64,000 nt of DNA from Cannabis sativa. Lineage: Eukaryota; Streptophyta; Magnoliopsida; Rosales; Cannabaceae. The notes beneath the pieces are model-generated. The model did no database searches and was not told the origin of the DNA. It was given only the letters and a program-made list of their open reading frames with translations. Positions 59,001 to 64,000 of the stretch are shown piece by piece; within the stretch, counting starts at the first letter, position 1, and each line of letters starts with the position of its first letter. A program made the position numbers and the translations under genes. Location: NCBI RefSeq assembly GCF_029168945.1, contig NC_083602.1:9855850-9919849 (forward strand), given 5' to 3'.

Positions 59001-62000
59001 GGAACTTTTATCTTGTTCTCTGCTTCCCTGATAATTATATAGATAGCAGGCTTTGGTTTTATATCTATAATAAAAATAGCAATGTTTTGTTTTAAAAATA
59101 ATAATAATAGCAAATTCACAGTGCATTAATGAATGTCTACTTCTTGTGCAGATGTTAAAAATGACAAACCTATGAAGTACTGTCACTAAATTAATAGACA
59201 GACATTTGATGGCCAAACATGAAATTGCAATACTCTCTTCGGGGACATTTGGAAAAATCGGAACAATACAAAGAAGATTAGGCATGGCCCCTGTGCAAGG
59301 ATGATGCACAAATTGGGAAAACGTGGAAATGCAATATTTTGATTTTTACAATAAAATAAGACACCTCTAGGTATGCAGTGAAAATGAGAAAGTGCATAGA
59401 CACAATAAATAAATAGAAAAAAAAAAAAAAAGTAAAATGCTAGCTGGCAATCTAGAAGCATCACAATGAAAGGACAAGATAAAGATTATATAATTTACAT
59501 ACCAGGAAAATGAAAAAAGTTCAAAAGCCAAACCTTTTCTGGATCATGTAAAGCAATCCATATGCTTGTAGCTATCTCAACATCTTGAGGAAGAGATCGA
59601 CCAGCTACAGCAGGAATGCATTTAATGGCATTCAGGCATGCCATTCTCACATGAATATCTTTAGCATAAACTCCATACAGAGCCTGTAAAAACGTATATT
59701 AAGATAAATATGTCCAGTGAAATAACTTGAGATGCAAAGTTTAAGGAGCATACAGGTGCCACTTCATCTGGTTGCAGACCTAGACACAACTCATTTAGCG
59801 CAGAGCCAATAGAAGCTTGATAAGCTGGGGCGACACTAAGAACGTGATAAAGGACCTATATTGCAAGAAATGAGTAGAAGAACAAGAAACAATGGAGAAT
59901 AAGCACATCCCCAAGGTAAATAGAAATACAAAAATGAATAGTGTAAGTAGCACTGAAAAGTTAGAATCTTTACTGATAGCATTCTGAGCCTAGGAAGTGG
60001 GAGTAAGGGATCCATATGCATGTAAAGAATACGAAGAACATCATTGTGGAGACCCGTCTTCTTAGAGGACAACAGAATTCTCTCCATTATCTGATGTAAA
60101 GTATAACAAAATATTAGGAAAAGGAAGCCCCGATGAACATTATTTTAGTCCAAAAGAAGCAAAATAACTTACTGGGAAAACAAAAGTAAAAGAATCTACA
60201 GGAAGAGGTCCATATTTAGAAGATGCAGAAAGGCCAGTAACAATTCTCTCGAAAAGACCCAAAGAAGGTACTGCCTTTTGTTCTCCTTCAATAACTGAAG
60301 GAATCAAATCCAACTGAACCTGAATCTCATCAGTTGTTATCAAGCGTAAAGCAGTGGCAATGTCTAGGGCCCAATTACAAAGTGGAGCAGCAGTACATCT
60401 CGAAAGCTTGATCATTGTTTCATAGGCAACATCACCTACTATAGGTGACCTTAGCAATGGATTGACAAACTTGAACTGATGGAAGATGCATGAAGAACAA
60501 ATAAGTTTCAGACAAGTTAAAGATACCAATATAACTTGATTGAAAAATGTAGCATGAAACAAACCAGAGAAGCTAGTTCACTATGTGCGAATATCGGATT
60601 CGCAAGGGCCACCTCGCCAAGAGCCCTAAGAATCAGAGAGAGATTTTTTTGAATTTTTCGCACACTCTCACGTACTGATGCTTCCTCCCTAAGTAGTAAC
60701 TCACGTGCCTCCTCTTTTGCAGTCTTGCCTTTGTCTAAGAATAACAAATAAATACATGTTAGATAAATGGCATTCAGAACAACAAATTCCTTAAAAGATA
60801 GAAAAATGTAAAGATACATGCCAGCTTTCTTTGTTGACTTTACAGGCTCCCTCTTCCCAGCAGCTTGCTCTCTTTTCACAGAATGATTGGAAATACCATT
60901 CCCCTAAGATGAAAATCAATACAAATGTGACAGATAATTACAAGAAGATAAAAATAAGAGAAGCAACACAAAAAAGGGGGTGTATTTGTGAAAACAATGA
61001 AGAAAAAATATAAGGGCCAAGAAATTACTGCATCATCTTCATCTTCATACATCCGAAAACGGCCCTTAGCTTGCTTCATGTTCTTAGTAGCAACAGATTC
61101 GGCAACATAAACACCTTGTTCATTGGAAAGCATCCCTTCAGGAGTGTGAAAAATCTGAAACAAGGTGAACAGATGGTTTAGAAAAATAAAAAGGCAATAT
61201 GCATATAATGGTACAAAAGGAAAATGAGGAGAAACCCACACAGTAATGTGTGAACATCTTTATACACAGACAATAAGAGAATTTAATAGCATGAAGGATA
61301 GGTTAAATGGACACATTTTCACATAATATCACACAAGTTGATCTAATGACAAATTAAAACAAGCTATATACGTCATATACATCAGAATATTTTTTTCAAT
61401 GTTCAAAGTGTTTTAATTTCATTCTTTAGATTTAAATCAAAAAGTGTTAAACTGTGTAAATTTATGTATATTCAACATGCAAAAGCTGCCTATTAATAAG
61501 GAGCCAACAGCCATGAAACCTTGACCCAGACAGCCCATGCCTAGGCTCATGCCGAAATGAACCAATATTATAGGATGATATCCTTACGATAGACATATAA
61601 AAGTTGGTTTCCCTAGTATTACTTTAGAAAAAAAAAAAAAAAAGGTAGAATGCCAAAGAGGCTCCCTCAAAGAAAGCATCAAACCAAGATCATGTCGTTA
61701 ATCTACAATTTTCACTAATCATTTAGTAATGATTAAAAAAAAACTAATCACAAATTCACAATTATTAGTAAACTGATATAAGAATATTGTTGAATATTTG
61801 TCCCCACCCTCGGCACTAAAAATATTCTAATTAAACTTGAGGTTGCCACCAGCAAGGAAAAAGAAAAAGGATGGATGAATTCTTTGCCTTAAATTATATA
61901 GAGATAAAACAAAAATTACCCGAACGTCATCTTCAGAAAGAAGATCATGTGACTGTCTGTCTGGAAGACTTTTCAAGTGCTGGAATAGTCACAAGATTCC

Positions 62001-62626
62001 AATCAGAGACAATTAAAGATAATAACATGGGCCTACTAAACCAAAAACATCAAAATATTGGGTAAGTAATCAATTATGGGCGTTAACCTTTTCAAACTCT
62101 ATGTATGTTTCTCCAGGAGATATAGACATCAAAGTCGATAGCGAGAAAATTGCTGCTTGTTGTGCAAGTGGATTGGCACTCATCAACCCCTTTGGTCCAA
62201 GTAATCCCTAAAACTCAAACATTATCAAGTGATTACAAGAATACTATTGAAACAATATGAGGCCAAGAGAATTGTCATACTTTCGAATCAATTACAATCA
62301 ACAATAAAAAAAACAAAATTATCTTCACTGTCAGTTCAGCACAAGCATTTTAAGATTGATCTACAAATGCACAAACTTCTAAAAATACAAAATTAATCTT
62401 AGGCAAGTACTAAGATTAATTTGCACAAGTACTAAGAACCTACTGCACATTGTCAGTTCAAAACAAAAGTCTTAAGATTGATCTATAGTATAGATAAAAC
62501 AAAATTCTCAAAAGTGTAACGAGTAGTGTTACAAAGTACCAAGTTTACCTTGCATAATTTCTCAATATCAGCTGAAATAATACCAATGACGTCAAAACCA
62601 CATGTTTGACAGCATTTACGCAGCCT
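47149..62626 (-). CDS. GCN1: GCN1 / ILITHYIA-type translational regulator, 3' portion
   Basis: GCN1 is a very large HEAT-repeat protein. It binds translating or collided ribosomes with an ABCF partner (GCN20) and activates the kinase GCN2, which phosphorylates eIF2-alpha; in plants ILITHYIA also affects immunity and growth. I traced 48 exons (about 5,918 coding bases, about 1,970 codons) with GT-AG borders and one GC-AG border. Reading across junctions gives a continuous, family-like protein ending [14 protein letters not shown] with TGA at 47149-47151. Plant homologues are about 2,600 residues, so roughly the first quarter lies to the right of the window. No stops or frameshifts were seen. 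It is the only clear host gene here. Confidence 0.96.
53103..56754 (-). CDS. GCN1: GCN1 exon block, eEF3-like core
   Basis: Exons: 56582-56754, 55841-55934, 55620-55767, 55351-55473, 55199-55245, 54996-55106, 54674-54865, 54393-54566, 54074-54185, 53806-53875, 53620-53698, 53103-53205. This is the most conserved part of GCN1, similar to the HEAT region of elongation factor eEF3 and implicated in GCN20/ribosome contact. Clear segments: [72 protein letters not shown], and [20 protein letters not shown]. Confidence 0.95.
56041..56378 (-). repeat. Tandem duplication of 167 bp in a GCN1 intron
   Basis: Two adjacent copies starting CAAAATGGTAA at 56041 and 56208 share GTAAACAAAATGTAGGCGC, CAACTTCCCATCCCCCC and a common AGTAGAAGAAAG end. 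They differ by scattered substitutions and short indels. The duplication lies wholly within the intron between exons 55841-55934 and 56582-56754. Confidence 0.93.
57178..62626 (-). CDS. GCN1: GCN1 exon block, upstream third (within window)
   Basis: Plus-strand exon coordinates, in transcription order: 62549-62626, 62088-62207, 61920-61979, 61029-61154, 60822-60903, 60565-60734, 60173-60475, 59974-60090, 59754-59855, 59534-59693, 58310-58474, 58059-58235, 57730-57852, 57452-57532, 57178-57294. Visible protein includes [20 protein letters not shown], a lysine-rich stretch ([17 protein letters not shown]) before the GC-AG intron, [20 protein letters not shown], and [20 protein letters not shown]. 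The first listed exon may not be the gene's first; the intron to its right exceeds 1.3 kb. Confidence 0.93.
59221..59336 (+). pseudogene. U6 snRNA retropseudogene in a GCN1 intron
   Basis: Bases 59233-59325 match the U6 spliceosomal RNA: CTTCGGGGACAT at the 5' end, GGAACAATACAAAGAAGATT, GCATGGCCCCTG, and GCAAGGATGATGCAC. The ACAGAGA box reads ACAAAGA, the AGC triad carries an extra G, and the 3' end is lost. Near-identical 11-12-bp flanks GAAATTGCAATA (59221-59232) and GAAATGCAATA (59326-59336) look like a target duplication. No plant U6 promoter (USE plus TATA at the right spacing) lies upstream. Confidence 0.85.
60735..60821 (-). other. GC-AG intron of GCN1
   Basis: Only a donor reading CTG/GCATGT keeps the frame from KSTKKA into [12 protein letters not shown]. 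The alternative GT donor three bases downstream gives a frame that soon meets a stop. The acceptor is TTCTTAG. Confidence 0.7.
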
Positions 62627-64000
62627 CTGGAAGAAAAATAAGATGAGCAAATATCAGCAACAAGAGGGCAAATGTCTGACAACCATTATAATATCTTAAA
62701 ATCAAAACATGTGACAGAAATACACGCATAAATGAAACATAAATGCCTTAAAAATCCTGCAATTACTGCATAGTTACATTAGTACATAAATTTATCATAC
62801 TTCTGTAAGAGTTATCTCAAAGCTCCAAAAAAGAAAAGAAAAAAAATAAAAAAGAAGCAAGTTTTTTTAAGGGCATTTTTCATCAATGTACAACTAAATT
62901 TACTATATAATATATGTGCAAAATAACTTCTTTACAGTCTAACACAAAATATGTACCATTATTATAAATAATGTATTGTGTCCATTAATACACTTATTTA
63001 TAGAAGTTACCATCTATATAATATATTAAAAAGAAATAATCATCATCCTATATTAATTGCATAATATTCATATTATTATTCAAAATTTAAATTAATTGAA
63101 GCTAACCATTTAATTATATTAAACTGATATTTGTATTTCTAAGTAATTTTTAAACAAATTAATCATAAACATAAATGTTTATGATTTTTCACATAAACAT
63201 TTATTTTATTAAAAATTAATTTATAAATAAATTATACAAATAAATTTATAAAATATGTACTTTTAATAAACAATGTCAATATATGTTTATTATTTAAAAA
63301 TATACATCCTTAAAATAATCAAAATATAAACACATTTATACTATAATAACCTTACTATAACATGTTTATTAAAACTAAACACTTTTAAAATAAAAATATA
63401 CAAATAAAATTACAAACCATATGCATGTTATATACAATATCAATGTATGTTTAGTATTTAAAAATGTTAATTATTTCAATTTCTAATTAAGTTACTAAAA
63501 AATAAACAAATAAATCTAAATATATAAACAATTATGTTTATATTGTGATTATTATATAATATTATATTTACTAAAAATTAATTAGACAAAAAAATTATAC
63601 AGATTATCTGTTTAATAAATAATATCAATTTATGTTTACTAAATGTTGATTATTTTTAATTTTCAATTAAGGTAATAAAATGTAAACAATCAAAATTTAA
63701 GCATAAAACATTTATGTAAATATTTATATTATATTATCGTATATTCATTAAAACTTAATATATTGCAAAAAATGAAGACATAAAAAATTAGGTGATTGTT
63801 ACGTGCCAAGCGTAGTGTTAGTTTTATTTAATATTTTAGTTTTTTATTTTAATTAATAATTAAAATAGTATAATTATTTGAACGATTTGTTTTATAAAAA
63901 TAAAATATGTGTCAGTATATTTAGTAAGTAAAAGTTATGTTATAATAATGTATGTTATTAATAGTAAAATGTACATTATTAATCTTCTAATTGAAAAAAG
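62627..64000. repeat. AT-rich intron/flank with diverged tandem repeats
   Basis: No exon is visible. From about 63085 the sequence is almost pure A/T. It repeats a unit marked by CAAT(A/G)TCAAT(A/G)TATGTTTA, anchored near 63271, 63435 and 63618, followed each time by a TAAACA-rich stretch. The period is about 164-183 bp with heavy divergence. It is presumably inside the GCN1 intron leading to upstream exons. Confidence 0.6.

Noticed and set aside
59221..59336. Functional U6 snRNA gene
   Set aside because: Key boxes are mutated, the 3' end is missing and no U6 promoter lies upstream, so it was called a retropseudogene.

Overview
The window is nuclear DNA of a flowering plant, most likely a eudicot. 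The evidence is introns with GT-AG borders throughout, an AT-rich background, plant-type LTR retrotransposons, Mutator-like transposons (MULEs), and a many-exon GCN1 (ILITHYIA-type) gene. No bacterial, plastid or mitochondrial genes were recognised. I could not name the species.

Left part, about 1-25622: a nested stack of LTR retrotransposons. A decayed Ty3/gypsy element (2460-10638, minus strand, tRNA-iMet-type primer site) sits inside the protease region of an older Tat-type fragment (10639 to about 12590). A complete but defective Tat element (12596-25617, 674-bp LTRs, AAAAC target duplication) is inserted next to that fragment. It encodes gag-pol on the minus strand and a spliced antisense gene with its own TATA box on the plus strand. 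Two solo LTRs of one 1.89-kb family (3025-4917 and 14802-16691) lie in opposite orientations inside the Ty3 integrase and the Tat antisense gene, each with a perfect 5-bp target duplication. A third, diverged LTR (717-2459) truncates the Ty3 integrase.

Middle part, about 25623-46459: a CACTA-like terminal fragment, then two related autonomous-type MULEs, A (27408-35730) and B (37547-46451), separated by AT-rich DNA holding a 394-bp Mutator-type MITE. Each MULE has a MURA-like transposase on the plus strand and a convergent DUF1985/Ulp1-like (C48) protease gene on the minus strand. Both copies carry inactivating lesions. Introns, UTRs and spacers of both MULEs are packed with short GCGA-containing motifs spaced about 10-11 bp or multiples of that. 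The motif is read on the plus strand in the transposase half and on the minus strand in the protease half, and its consensus differs between A and B. Element B also has an intact 108-codon cysteine-rich ORF with its own TATA-like box that A lacks. These are the most unusual features of the window.

Right part, 47149-62626: 48 exons (about 1,970 codons) of a GCN1 homologue on the minus strand. The gene continues beyond the right edge, so roughly the first 600 residues are missing. It is the only clear host gene and looks intact. Its introns hold a U6 snRNA retropseudogene, a 167-bp tandem duplication, a GC-AG splice site and, at the right edge, very AT-rich diverged repeats.
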